Source: Myxococcaceae bacterium | GTDB taxonomy: Bacteria > Myxococcota > Myxococcia > Myxococcales > Myxococcaceae | Reading direction: 5' to 3' | DNA length: 52,192 nt | NCBI GenBank assembly: GCA_016793095.1 | Contig: JAEUJQ010000028.1 | Location: forward strand, 1 to 52,192 | Shown: one piece after another, positions 11,109-19,335 of the stretch | Layout of the letters: the number at the start of each line of letters is the position of its first letter | Position numbering within the stretch: position 1 is the stretch's first letter | Program-made: the position numbers and the translations under genes | The notes under the pieces: generated by a model | The model's input: only the letters and a program-made list of their open reading frames with translations | The model's database searches: none | What the model was told of the DNA's origin: nothing

Positions 11109-12371
11109 TCAGGCGAGGTGCTCGAAGGTGCGGTCGACGGCGAGCAGGAACGCGCGAATGGACACGTCGAGCGCCGGCAGCGGCGTGTCTTCGATGCGGG
11201 TGTGCGAGATGCCGGGGCTCGACATGGCGAACACCATGGCCGTGGGCACCACGCCCGCCATCTCGGACGCGTCGTGCAGCGGCCCGGACGGAATCTCTGG
11301 CACCGGGCCCTTGCGCACGGCCTTGATGCTCTCGCGCACGAAGCCCATCAGCGTCTCGTCGAAGGGCCGCGGCGTGATGTGCAGCAGCGGGCTCCACTCG
11401 ACCTTCACGAGGTGCTTCTTCGCCGCCCGCACCGACGCATTCTTCGCGTCAGCGAGCATCTTCTTCAGCACCCTGCCGTCGAGCGCGCGCAGGTCGATGG
11501 AGATCTCGGTCGACCCGGGCACGGCGGTGACGAAGTTGGGCTCGACCTTCACCACGCCGCAGGTGGCCACCACGCGCGTGCGCGGCGACGTGCCCGAGTA
11601 CTTCACGCTGATGGCGCGGCAGGCGAGCGCGAACTCCGCGGCCGCGAGGAAGGCGTCCTTGCGCAGGTGAATCGGCGCGGCGCCCGAGTGCGCGGCCTGG
11701 CCGAGGAACCTGAGGCTGTGCCGCTCGACGCCCATGGTGCCGAGGACGACGGCGGTGGGCTTCTTCATCGACTCGAGCACCGGGCCCTGCTCGATGTGCA
11801 GCTCGAGGTAGGCCTTCGGCGAGAGCCGCTTGAAGTACGCGGCGGCGGTGGCCATGCCCTCGAGCGGCACGCCGTTCTCGGCCATCGCGTCGGGCAGCCT
11901 GACGCCGGCGCGGTCGACGAGGTGGGCGAGCTCCTTCTTCGCGTCGAGCGTGCCGGCAGACGCGGCGGAGCCGGCGAGGCTGCGGCCGAAGCGCGCGCCC
12001 TCTTCGTCGGCCCAGTCCACGAGGCGCACCGTCACCGGCGGCGTGCCCCGCGCCTTCACCCGGCGCAGCACCTCGAGGCCCGCGATGACGCCGAGGCAGC
12101 CGTCGAGCCAGCCGCCGCTGGGCACCGAGTCCAGGTGAGAGCCGATGACCAGGCTGTCCTTCTTCGCGCCGGGAATGGTGGCCCACAGGTTGCCCGCGCC
12201 GTCGCGCTCGGTGCCGAGGCCGAGCTCGGTCTTCAGCTTCTGCTGGAACCAGTCGCGCGTCTTGCGCCACACGGGGCCCCAGGCGACGCGCTGCGCGCCG
12301 CCCTGCTCGTCGGAGGTGAGGGCACGCAGTTCCTTCAGGTCGGCGATGACACGGGACGAGTCGGGCTTCAT
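11109..12371 (-). CDS. M20-family amidohydrolase (hydantoinase/carbamoylase type)
   Basis: A 420-residue zinc-dependent hydrolase of the N-carbamoyl-amino-acid hydrolase / allantoate amidohydrolase / beta-ureidopropionase group, which cleaves carbamoyl or ureido groups from amino acids. The first metal-ligand block is GSHLDSVPSGGWLDGCLGV (His79, Asp90), the second is WADEEGARFG (Glu123/Glu124) and the third LHIEQGPVLE (His192). The dimerisation insert follows. I start at the ATG at 12371; an ATG 36 bases upstream would add an N-terminal stretch that the family does not have. Exact substrate cannot be told. It is convergent with the small lipoprotein gene (28 bases), and its upstream side is the repeat array, so its promoter must lie in or next to that array. 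Confidence 0.85.
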   Translation of the reverse strand: MKPDSSRVIADLKELRALTSDEQGGAQRVAWGPVWRKTRDWFQQKLKTELGLGTERDGAGNLWATIPGAKKDSLVIGSHLDSVPSGGWLDGCLGVIAGLEVLRRVKARGTPPVTVRLVDWADEEGARFGRSLAGSAASAGTLDAKKELAHLVDRAGVRLPDAMAENGVPLEGMATAAAYFKRLSPKAYLELHIEQGPVLESMKKPTAVVLGTMGVERHSLRFLGQAAHSGAAPIHLRKDAFLAAAEFALACRAISVKYSGTSPRTRVVATCGVVKVEPNFVTAVPGSTEISIDLRALDGRVLKKMLADAKNASVRAAKKHLVKVEWSPLLHITPRPFDETLMGFVRESIKAVRKGPVPEIPSGPLHDASEMAGVVPTAMVFAMSSPGISHTRIEDTPLPALDVSIRAFLLAVDRTFEHLA

Positions 12372-12455
12372 GGGCGCGGACCATCGCACGTCTGCACGCG
12401 CCGTCACGCGGTGCAGCCACGTCGTCGCGCAGCGCGCTATCCCGTCGCAGCACAG

Positions 12456-12960
12456 GAGCGCTCACCTCGGCCAGCCGCCCGGCACAGGGAGGGCGCTCGA
12501 GCGGGTGGCAGCGGGGATCCCTCAGAGGCGCCCGAACCCGGACCGCCGCGGGGACCACAACAACGTGGTCCGTCGCTCCAGGAGCCGGGGCCGCTTGCCG
12601 TTCACCCGAAGCGCGAGAGCGCTCACCTCGGTCAGCCGCCCGGCACAGGGCGGGCGCTCGGGTATGTGGCAGCGGGGATCCCTCAGGCCGGGTGCACGCG
12701 AGAGGCGCCCGAACCCGGACCGCCGCGGGGACCACCACAACGTGGTCCGCCTCGCGCCAGGAGCCGGGGCCGCTTGCCGTTCACCCGACGCCCGAGAGCG
12801 CTCACCTCGGCCAGCCGCCCGGCACAGGGAGGGCGCTCGAGCGGGTGGCAGCGGGGATCCCTCACACTCAAAGGCGCCCGAACCCGGACCGCCGCGGGGA
12901 CCACAACAACGTGGTCCGCCTCGCGTCAGGAGCCGGGGCCGCTTGCCGTTCACCCGAACG
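12456..12960. repeat. three-copy imperfect tandem repeat with hairpins, non-coding
   Basis: The stretch 12372-13036 has no gene that I can support and is filled by a tandem repeat with units starting at 12456, 12617 and 12796 (161, 179 and about 165 bases). Each unit has block A (from CTCACCTCGG to GGGATCCCTCA, about 60 bases) and block B (from GGCGCCCGAACCCGG to CCGTTCACCCGA, about 75-80 bases). These are separated by short unlike segments: GA, an 18-base and an 8-base version between A and B. Block B holds a perfect hairpin, GGACCAC - 6 bases - GTGGTCC, at 12552-12571, 12729-12748 and 12898-12917. Block A holds the palindrome GGGATCCC. Unit lengths are not multiples of three, so the repeats fall in different frames; this argues against a repeat protein. 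Confidence 0.9.
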
Positions 12961-13036
12961 AAGACCCGACGCAGCCCGCGAGTCCGACCGCGAACCACTG
13001 CAGCAGGGCTGGCTCCCTCGGACGTATGCTGTGGGG

Positions 13037-13492
13037 GTGAGCGGGAGCTCGAGAGCAGGCCGCACCCTGAGCCGCTGCGTGGTGACGCTCGACGCCGGCA
13101 TCAGCATCTCGTGGGCGCCCGACCCGGACGGCTCGTACGACCACGGCATGCGGCACCACCAGCGCGAGGAGGACGAATTCCGCCAGCGCATCGACCGCGC
13201 GACGCCGGCCATCGAGGTGCGCTTCGACGCGCTCGAGAGCGAGGGCCACGCGTTCGTCGTGCCGTCGGACCCGGCGTTCCGGCACCGCGCCCAGCGCGGC
13301 ACGTCGTCGGGCCTGCCTTCGCTCGAGCTCGAGCTCGCCTGCACCCCCGTGCTCACCGACGAGGCGCTCGCGGCGCTCACGGCAGACGTCGCGAAGCTGG
13401 TGGTCGAGACGGAGCCAGCCGCGCGCCCAGCCCCACCGCCGACGCCACCTCGCGTGGCACAACCGCCCCGCCCCTGGTGGCGGTTCTGGTAG
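13037..13492 (+). CDS. hypothetical protein, Pro-rich C-terminus
   Basis: A 151-residue protein starting at a GTG (13037; another in-frame GTG lies at 13031). Codon third positions are almost all G or C, as in the neighbours, which supports coding despite the weak start. There is no signal peptide or membrane segment. Residues near 35-60 are rich in His, Arg and Glu (MRHHQREEDEFRQRID), the middle is mixed alpha/beta, and the end is a Pro-rich linker closing with PWWRFW, an unusual aromatic tail. I recognise no family. It lies 10 bases before the aldo-keto reductase gene and is probably co-transcribed with it. Confidence 0.6.
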   Translation: MSGSSRAGRTLSRCVVTLDAGISISWAPDPDGSYDHGMRHHQREEDEFRQRIDRATPAIEVRFDALESEGHAFVVPSDPAFRHRAQRGTSSGLPSLELELACTPVLTDEALAALTADVAKLVVETEPAARPAPPPTPPRVAQPPRPWWRFW

Positions 13493-13502
13493 GACGCGCT
13501 CC

Positions 13503-14465
13503 ATGACGACGCGACGCCTGGGGCGGACCGACGCTGAGCTCTCCTCCATCGGCCTCGGCTGCTGGCAGTTCTCCGAGGGCTTCGGCCTCGTGGGTGGGTT
13601 CTGGCCGGCGCTGCCACAGCCGCTCGTCGACGAGATCGTCGCGAAGTCGCTCGCGGGCGGCATCACCTGGTTCGACACCGCCGAAGCCTACGGCGACGGG
13701 CGCTCGGAGCAGGCGCTGGCTCGTGCGCTCGACGCCGCCGGGAAGAAGCCGGGTGAGGTGTTCGTCGCCACGAAGTGGATGCCCGCCGCCCGCACCGCTG
13801 CGTCCGCCACGCGCACCATCGACACCCGCCTCGCGAAGCTGGCGCCCTGGCCCATCGACCTGCACCAGGTGCACCAGCCGTTCGGCCTCTCGTCGGTGGA
13901 GGCCGAGATGAGCGCCTTCGCCGACCTCGTCGCGGCGAAGAAGATCCGCTTCGTGGGGGTGAGCAACTTCAACGAGGCGAAGATGCGCCGGGCGCAGGTT
14001 GCGCTCCAGCAGCGCGGCCTGGCGCTCGCGTCGAACCAGGTGAAGTACAGCCTGCTCGACCGCCGCATCGAGAAGAACGGCGTGCTCGCGGCGGCGAAGG
14101 AGCTCGGCGTCACCGTCATCGCCTACTCGCCGCTCGAGCAGGGCCTCCTCTCTGGCAAGTTCCACCACGACCCGTCGCTCGTCGCGGGCTCGGGCTTCCG
14201 CAAGTGGACGCCGCGGTTCCGCGCGTCGGGCCTCGCGAAGAGCCGGCCGCTCATCGACGAGCTCGCGAAGATCGCCCAGGCGCACGGCGCCACCTCGTCG
14301 CAGGTCGCGCTGAGCTGGCTCGTTCAGTTTCACGGCGACACCGTCGTCGCCATCCCCGGGGCGACGAAGACGAAGCACGTCGAGGAGAACGTGGGCGCCA
14401 TGCGGCTCACGCTCTCGAAGCCCGAGCTCGAGCGCCTCGACGAGCTGTCCCGGCCGTTGAGCTGA
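13503..14465 (+). CDS. aldo-keto reductase
   Basis: A 320-residue NADPH-dependent aldo-keto reductase that reduces aldehydes or ketones to alcohols in the cytoplasm. The full catalytic tetrad can be placed: Asp58 and Tyr63 (ITWFDTAEAYGDG), Lys91 (FVATKW) and His124 (IDLHQVHQP). The family motif VGVSNFNEAKM and the cofactor-pocket segments AYSPLEQGLLSGK and VAIPGATKTKHVEEN follow in order. The length is usual. The physiological substrate cannot be read from sequence. The gene converges on the sirtuin gene with three bases between the stop codons and no visible terminator. Confidence 0.93.
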   Translation: MTTRRLGRTDAELSSIGLGCWQFSEGFGLVGGFWPALPQPLVDEIVAKSLAGGITWFDTAEAYGDGRSEQALARALDAAGKKPGEVFVATKWMPAARTAASATRTIDTRLAKLAPWPIDLHQVHQPFGLSSVEAEMSAFADLVAAKKIRFVGVSNFNEAKMRRAQVALQQRGLALASNQVKYSLLDRRIEKNGVLAAAKELGVTVIAYSPLEQGLLSGKFHHDPSLVAGSGFRKWTPRFRASGLAKSRPLIDELAKIAQAHGATSSQVALSWLVQFHGDTVVAIPGATKTKHVEENVGAMRLTLSKPELERLDELSRPLS

Positions 14466-14468
14466 CGG

Positions 14469-15302
14469 TCACCTTCGCGCGTCGACCAGCGCCTCGAGCC
14501 GCTGGAGGGCGTCCTTCGCGCCGAGCGGGAGTCCCACCTGACCGCGCGGCACCGCGGGCTCGCGCACGTTGACGCGGATGAGGGTCGCGCCTTCGCTGCA
14601 CATCGTCTCGCTGAACCGCCGCACGCTGGGCACGGCAGTGCCCGCGCCGCACTCCACCACCACGAGCGGCCCTGTCACCTGTTCGAGGAAGGCCCCGAGC
14701 CGCCCCTCCTGCTCCTCCGCGCGCTCGGCCAGCCAGTCACCATCGCCGAACATGAGCACGTTGGGCCTCGCCAGCGCACCGCAGCGGCACCGTGGCAGCG
14801 GCTCGCGCGCGCGGAACGTCGCCTCATCGACGGCGATGGACGATGCATCGGCCGCCCAGACCTCCCGGCAGCTCGCCGTGCACTGCAGGTGCTCGAGCGA
14901 GCCGTGGCACTCGAAGACGCGCTCCTCGGCGAAGCCCGCTCGCTGGAACTGGGCATCGACGTTCGAGGTGAAGACGAAGGCTCCGTTCTTCGCGCGCTCG
15001 GCCAGGCGCCGGAGCACCGTGAAGCCCGCGTGCGGCGTCGTCGCCCGGTAGAGGTTGCGCCGGTGTCCGTAGAAGCCCCACGCCAGCGATGGGTCCTCTT
15101 CGAACCAGCGCGGGTTCGCGAGCGCGACGAAGCTCAGCCCCAGCTTCGCGTACGGCGGGTACGCCTTCCAGAAGCCCTCGTCGCCGCGAAAGTCGGGCAG
15201 GCCGCTGTCCACGCCCATTCCCGCGCCCGCGGCGAAGACGAAGGCGCTCGCCTCGATGATGGCCTCGGCTGCGCGCTCGAGGTCGTTCGTCAGGGCGTTC
15301 AT
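14469..15302 (-). CDS. Sir2-family NAD-dependent deacylase (sirtuin)
   Basis: A 277-residue sirtuin, which removes acetyl or other acyl groups from lysines while consuming NAD. The NAD-binding start AAGAGMGVDSGLPDFRG is at residues 24-40. TSNVDAQFQRAG replaces the usual TQNIDGL-type motif. The catalytic His lies in ECHGSLEHLQC, and four Cys (CTASC and CRC...) mark the zinc ribbon. VVVECGAGTAVPSVRRF is a variant of the usual VVGTSxxVxP NAD motif. The ATG at 15302 overlaps the stop of the upstream ppk2 gene (ATGA), so the two are translationally coupled; the frame remains open upstream but that part belongs to ppk2 in another frame. The divergent motifs suggest a non-standard acyl preference. 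Confidence 0.88.
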   Translation of the reverse strand: MNALTNDLERAAEAIIEASAFVFAAGAGMGVDSGLPDFRGDEGFWKAYPPYAKLGLSFVALANPRWFEEDPSLAWGFYGHRRNLYRATTPHAGFTVLRRLAERAKNGAFVFTSNVDAQFQRAGFAEERVFECHGSLEHLQCTASCREVWAADASSIAVDEATFRAREPLPRCRCGALARPNVLMFGDGDWLAERAEEQEGRLGAFLEQVTGPLVVVECGAGTAVPSVRRFSETMCSEGATLIRVNVREPAVPRGQVGLPLGAKDALQRLEALVDARR

Positions 15303-16384
15303 CGGGTCGGCACTGGCAGCACCTGCTCGCCCCGCTCGAAGACGATGCCCGCGCGCCCGACGAGCAGGGGATCGACCGGGCCGATCTGCTCGGAGTCTTT
15401 CTTCGCGTACGGCAGCGAGTGCAGCAGGTACCGCATCGCGTTCAGGCGCGCTCTCTTCTTGCAGTCGCTCTTGATGACGATCCACGGGGCGTCGGTGGTG
15501 TCGGTGTGGAAGAACATGGCCTCCTTCGCCTTCGTGTAGTCGTCCCACTTGTCGAGCGACGCGAGGTCGATGGGTGACAGCTTCCACTGCTTGAGCGGGT
15601 GCACCTCGCGCTCCTTGAAGCGGCGGCGCTGCTCGCGGCGGCTCACCGAGAACCAGAACTTGAAGAGGTGAATGCCCTGCCGCACCAGCATGCGCTCGAA
15701 CTCGGGGGCCTGGCGCATGAACTCGAGGTACTCGGCCTCGCTGCAGAAGCCCATCACCCGCTCGACGCCAGCGCGGTTGTACCAGGAGCGGTCGAACAGC
15801 ACGACCTCACCCGCCGTCGGCAGGTGCTCGACGTAGCGCTGGAAGTACCACTGGCCCCGCTCCTCTTCGCTGGGCTTGGCGAGGGCGACGACGCGCGCGC
15901 CGCGGGGGTTGAGGTGCTCGGTGAAGCGCTTGATGGCGCCGCCCTTGCCCGCTGCGTCGCGCCCCTCGAAGAGCACCACCACGCGCTGGCCGGTCTCTTT
16001 CACCCAGGCCTGCAGCTTGAGCAGCTCGACCTGCACGCGGTACTTCTGCCGCTCGTACGTCTTCCGCGCGAGCAGGTTCTTGTAGGGGTAGCCGCCGCGC
16101 TGCCAGTCATCGGCGAGCTCCTTGTCGGCCTTGCGGCGCTCGAGCTTGTGCAGGCCTTCCTGCTGGCCCATCACGCCCCGGAGGATGCGCAAGGCGTCCC
16201 CGGGCGCCGTGCCCTCGAGCAGGTCGCGAATGGCCTGAGACTTCACCTCGTCGGCGGCCGCGCTCGCCTGCTCGCTGGCGAAGTCCTCGAGCGCCTCGGG
16301 CGTGGAGAGGTCGGGGGCGGTGTCGCCCTCCGAGACCGCGCGAGCTGCGGAGCGACGACGACGACGGGGAGCGGAGCGTGACAC
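15299..16384 (-). CDS. ppk2: polyphosphate kinase 2
   Basis: A 361-residue PPK2-family kinase, which uses inorganic polyphosphate to phosphorylate nucleotides (or the reverse). Walker A is GRDAAGKGG (residues 141-149) after VVVLFE. Walker B is VVLFDRSWYNRAG (194-206), and the lid Arg/Lys segment is FWFSVSRREQRRRFKER. The conserved GGYPYK and the C-terminal motif APWIVIKSDCKKRARLNA are also present. I choose the GTG at 16384 because AGGAG sits six bases upstream; a longer frame to 16654 has no such site. The first 70 residues are a basic and acidic extension outside the usual core. Its stop overlaps the sirtuin start. Donor and acceptor preference (ADP, GDP or AMP) cannot be settled here. Confidence 0.92.
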   Translation of the reverse strand: MSRSAPRRRRRSAARAVSEGDTAPDLSTPEALEDFASEQASAAADEVKSQAIRDLLEGTAPGDALRILRGVMGQQEGLHKLERRKADKELADDWQRGGYPYKNLLARKTYERQKYRVQVELLKLQAWVKETGQRVVVLFEGRDAAGKGGAIKRFTEHLNPRGARVVALAKPSEEERGQWYFQRYVEHLPTAGEVVLFDRSWYNRAGVERVMGFCSEAEYLEFMRQAPEFERMLVRQGIHLFKFWFSVSRREQRRRFKEREVHPLKQWKLSPIDLASLDKWDDYTKAKEAMFFHTDTTDAPWIVIKSDCKKRARLNAMRYLLHSLPYAKKDSEQIGPVDPLLVGRAGIVFERGEQVLPVPTR

Positions 16385-16494
16385 GGAGGTCTCCTGGCGA
16401 GCGGCGCACGAGGTGAACGAAGCCCTCGTGCCACGCAGGTGTACCGAAGCCCTCGCGGCCTCGCCAGTTCGACGCCGCTCAGGGGGAGAGGCGG

Positions 16495-18528
16495 TCACCG
16501 CGGCCGCAGCGTGCCGTCGAGTCCGCCGTGTCCCGTCCAGCCTCCTGGCGCGGCGAAGACCGAGGGCAGCTCGAACGCCGTGAAGGTGGTGCGACCGGCC
16601 GAGAACAGCCGCTCCGCGGCGAGGCCCGACATGGAGGCGCCCTGGAGATCGCACTGCTCGATGCGGGCGCCGTCACCCGAATACAGCTCGAGCGACGAGC
16701 CGCCGTCGCGGAAGGTGAGGTTCAACGCGACGCCTGCATCGGCGATGAGGCGCAGCGACTTCCACGAGGCTGAGGGATCCACCGGGGCCGTCCAGCGCAG
16801 CACCCCACCATCGACGTCGATGCGCGCGAGCGAAGGCCTCGCGCCGTCGGTCAACGTCGTCACCTCGCCATCACTCCAGGCGATGCCCGACCAGGAGTCG
16901 GGGCGCCCAGGCGGCAGCGGCAGCACGCGGACCGTCGTCAGGTCGCGCTCGAGCACGGCGAGGCCGCCGTCGAAGTTGATGAGGGCGGCGTCGTGGCTCA
17001 TGGCGAGCGGCGCGGACTGGAGCTGAACCTCGGCGGCGGTCTGCCCAGCGCCGTCGAAGCGGACGAGCCGGTGGTCGAAGCTCCAACAAGCTGCCCAGCC
17101 CAGCCACACATCGCCCGCTCCGCTCACAGCGAAGGCGCCATGCCCGGAGCGCTCGGTACGCCAGCGCTCGGTGCCCGTCCCGCCCTCGAACGCGACGAGG
17201 TGAAGGTGGTGAATCGACGCCCCTTCGCTCAGGACGGCCAGCAGGTCGCCCTGGCCGATGGAGGCGAGGCCCGCGACGTCGAGCGCGAGGCCGCCGCCCT
17301 CCGTCGGGTTGCGGATGGGGACGTTGAGGGTCCGCAGGTCGCGCTTCCACAGCAGCGCGCCGTTCGTCGTGTCGCGCGCGGTGAGCACCGTGACGTGCTG
17401 GCCCGCCGACGTCGGCGAGTACGTGCGGGTGACGAGGTAGAGCCGCCGGCGTGGCTCGTCCACCATCAACTGGACGCCGTACTGCACGCCCGGGTCCTCG
17501 ACGGTGAGGTCGAGCTCGAAGCGCCGCTGGCCGTGCCGGTCGAACGAGATGAGCACGACTCCGGCCGGCGCCATCACCCCGGGCTCGACGCCGTGCGTGA
17601 GGAACACGTCGCCAGAGGGCGCGACGGCGACGCGCTGAATCCAGCGACCCTGCGGCAGCGTGAACTGCCACGCCTCCTGCGGCGCACCCGGCGGGGGCAC
17701 GTCGCAGGTGCGTTGAGCCGTGCAGTGACCGGCGGCGCGGCAGGCCGTCGCCGGCGCGCAGATGGAGCCCTCCGGGGCCTGACGCTGCACGCAGCGGCCC
17801 GCGACGCACACGTGCGCTGTCTGGCAATCGTTGGGGCCGCAGCCCGCGCCGTCGATGACGGGCTCGAGCCGGCAGCCTGCGCGCGGGTCGCACAGCGCCA
17901 CTTCGCAGGGGTTGGTGGACGCGGCGCAGGCGACGGCCTCGTGCACACAGCCGCGATCGACGTCGCAGGCGTCGCTGGTGCAGGCGTCTCCGTCGTCGCA
18001 GGAGCGCGCGGTGCCCGTGCACACGCCCGCCCGGCAGACGCCGTTCACGAGGCAGCGGTCGAGCCCGCCGCAGCCCACGCCGTCGGCGGCGACGCGTTCG
18101 ATGCAGCCACCGGCCGCGGGGTCGAAGGCGCGCTCCCGGCAGTCGGTGGTGACCGTACAGTCCGGCACGGCCAGGCCGACGCCGCGGGCCTCGATGGATG
18201 AGCGCTTCCCCAGAACGGTGAGCTCGAGGAGTGACGAGGCCTCGCCCACGCGCGATGGCCTGAAGCGCAGCGGCACGTCCACGCGTTCGCCGGCCGCGAG
18301 CGTCACCTCGCTGTCGTCGGACTCGAACGGCGCCGAGACGGTGAGCGCCAGGGAGGTTGACACCTTCGTCCGGTTCTCGACCGGCAGCACGCACGGCGTC
18401 GGGTAGCCGATGAAGCCCTCGCCACAATCGACGACGGTGGGGAACACGACCTCTTCCGAGACGGTGGCGAGCTGCCCGCCGCGGCAGGCGGCGAAGAGCA
18501 GGAAGAGCGAGCCCAGATGACGACGCAT
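16495..18528 (-). CDS. large lipoprotein with Cys-rich repeats and beta-propeller-like part
   Basis: A 677-residue lipoprotein. I start at the ATG at 18528 because it gives a signal peptide with lipobox LFAAC (Cys15). Residues about 20-120 resemble an ASH/MSP-type Ig domain (CGEGFIGYPTPCVLPVENRT). About 125-290 are Cys-rich modules of the form C...G..C....C seen in many myxobacterial surface proteins (SCDDGDACTSDACD). The C-terminal 380 residues have repeating beta segments with W and G turns (LLWKRDLRTL, TERWRTERSG, VLRWTAPVD), as in PQQ-like beta-propellers. Probably outer-membrane or surface exposed. It is divergent from the lipoprotein gene at 18652, with 123 bases for two promoters, and lies 110 bases upstream of ppk2. 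Confidence 0.75.
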   Translation of the reverse strand: MRRHLGSLFLLFAACRGGQLATVSEEVVFPTVVDCGEGFIGYPTPCVLPVENRTKVSTSLALTVSAPFESDDSEVTLAAGERVDVPLRFRPSRVGEASSLLELTVLGKRSSIEARGVGLAVPDCTVTTDCRERAFDPAAGGCIERVAADGVGCGGLDRCLVNGVCRAGVCTGTARSCDDGDACTSDACDVDRGCVHEAVACAASTNPCEVALCDPRAGCRLEPVIDGAGCGPNDCQTAHVCVAGRCVQRQAPEGSICAPATACRAAGHCTAQRTCDVPPPGAPQEAWQFTLPQGRWIQRVAVAPSGDVFLTHGVEPGVMAPAGVVLISFDRHGQRRFELDLTVEDPGVQYGVQLMVDEPRRRLYLVTRTYSPTSAGQHVTVLTARDTTNGALLWKRDLRTLNVPIRNPTEGGGLALDVAGLASIGQGDLLAVLSEGASIHHLHLVAFEGGTGTERWRTERSGHGAFAVSGAGDVWLGWAACWSFDHRLVRFDGAGQTAAEVQLQSAPLAMSHDAALINFDGGLAVLERDLTTVRVLPLPPGRPDSWSGIAWSDGEVTTLTDGARPSLARIDVDGGVLRWTAPVDPSASWKSLRLIADAGVALNLTFRDGGSSLELYSGDGARIEQCDLQGASMSGLAAERLFSAGRTTFTAFELPSVFAAPGGWTGHGGLDGTLRPR

Positions 18529-18651
18529 GTCGGCATGACACCCGGTGCGGCCAACCGATGCAGACTTCGGCGTCACCGACTTTCTCCAGGGATTCTGGAT
18601 GGTTCCGCGCCCTTGTCCTGTACAGTCGCCCACGGGCCGGAGGAAGTGGCG

Positions 18652-19317
18652 ATGCGACGCTGCGGGTGGCTGTGGCTGATTCCCTTCTCGTCCTGCGTGT
18701 GTTTCCAGCCGGTCGATGAGCCCGATGCATCGATCCGCGACGCGTCGGTGACGTTGGACGCGGGGCGGGATGCTGGGGTCGACGCAGGCCTCGACGCCGG
18801 TGGCTGCATGACAGCGTGCTGCCAATGTGACTTCGGCCCCCCGCGCGTGTGTCCGGCCTCGACGGATCCCTGCGCAGTCGTCCCAGTGGTCGCGGTCGAT
18901 CGGGTGGCGAGCCTCTCACCGCAGGTGAACGGGCTGGTCACGGTCCGGCTCGATGGCGGTGTCTCGTACGTCCTCGACGTGACGACCGCGCTGGGCGACG
19001 CGCGACGAATGATGATGGAGAACCTTCGCAGCTTCGCTCGACCGGCCGCGGTTGAGGTGGACTGCACGACGAACCGCATCGTCGCCGTTCATGCGCCCTT
19101 CGACCCGAGCCCGGTGCTGCGCCTGCAGACATCGGACGCCGGGCTCTCGGTCGTCCTCGCCACCTCTGCGGCGTTCCACGAGGTCCTCCGCAGCAGGGCC
19201 TGCTACGACCAGCTCTCGGCGAGGCTCCTGGACGCAGCCGACGCTGGCGCCCTGGTGCTCGTCACCGACCGGCAGCCGGCAGGCACCGAGATCATCGACG
19301 TGCGCCCGCCCTTCTGA
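18652..19317 (+). CDS. lipoprotein with Asp-Ala-Gly repeats
   Basis: A 221-residue lipoprotein. The ATG has a strong ribosome-binding site (GGAGGAAG at 18639-18646), and the signal peptide ends in FSSC. A low-complexity linker of DA(S/G) repeats (near residues 23-48) tethers the rest, a pattern common in myxobacterial lipoproteins. Next is a cysteine cluster (CMTACCQCDFG), then a mixed domain with no motif I know. It converges with the NuiA-like gene (18 bases apart) and shares a short divergent promoter region with the large lipoprotein. Confidence 0.72.
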   Translation: MRRCGWLWLIPFSSCVCFQPVDEPDASIRDASVTLDAGRDAGVDAGLDAGGCMTACCQCDFGPPRVCPASTDPCAVVPVVAVDRVASLSPQVNGLVTVRLDGGVSYVLDVTTALGDARRMMMENLRSFARPAAVEVDCTTNRIVAVHAPFDPSPVLRLQTSDAGLSVVLATSAAFHEVLRSRACYDQLSARLLDAADAGALVLVTDRQPAGTEIIDVRPPF

Positions 19318-19335
19318 GGGTCGCGGCAGCCAGGC

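Noticed and set aside
12456..12960. CRISPR array or integron attC array
   Set aside because: The conserved parts are 60-80 bases, the variable joints only about 2-18 bases, and no cas or integrase gene or GTTRRRY core site is seen.
11118..13040. 640-residue plus-strand frame that would make the repeat array coding
   Set aside because: It is antisense to the M20 hydrolase, and the repeat units have lengths not divisible by three, so the units do not encode the same peptide.
18621..18630. TACAGTCGC shared upstream of the genes at 18652 and 46037 as a common -10 or operator
   Set aside because: No matching -35 at the right distance in either place, and the distance to the start codons differs; two copies of nine bases may be chance.
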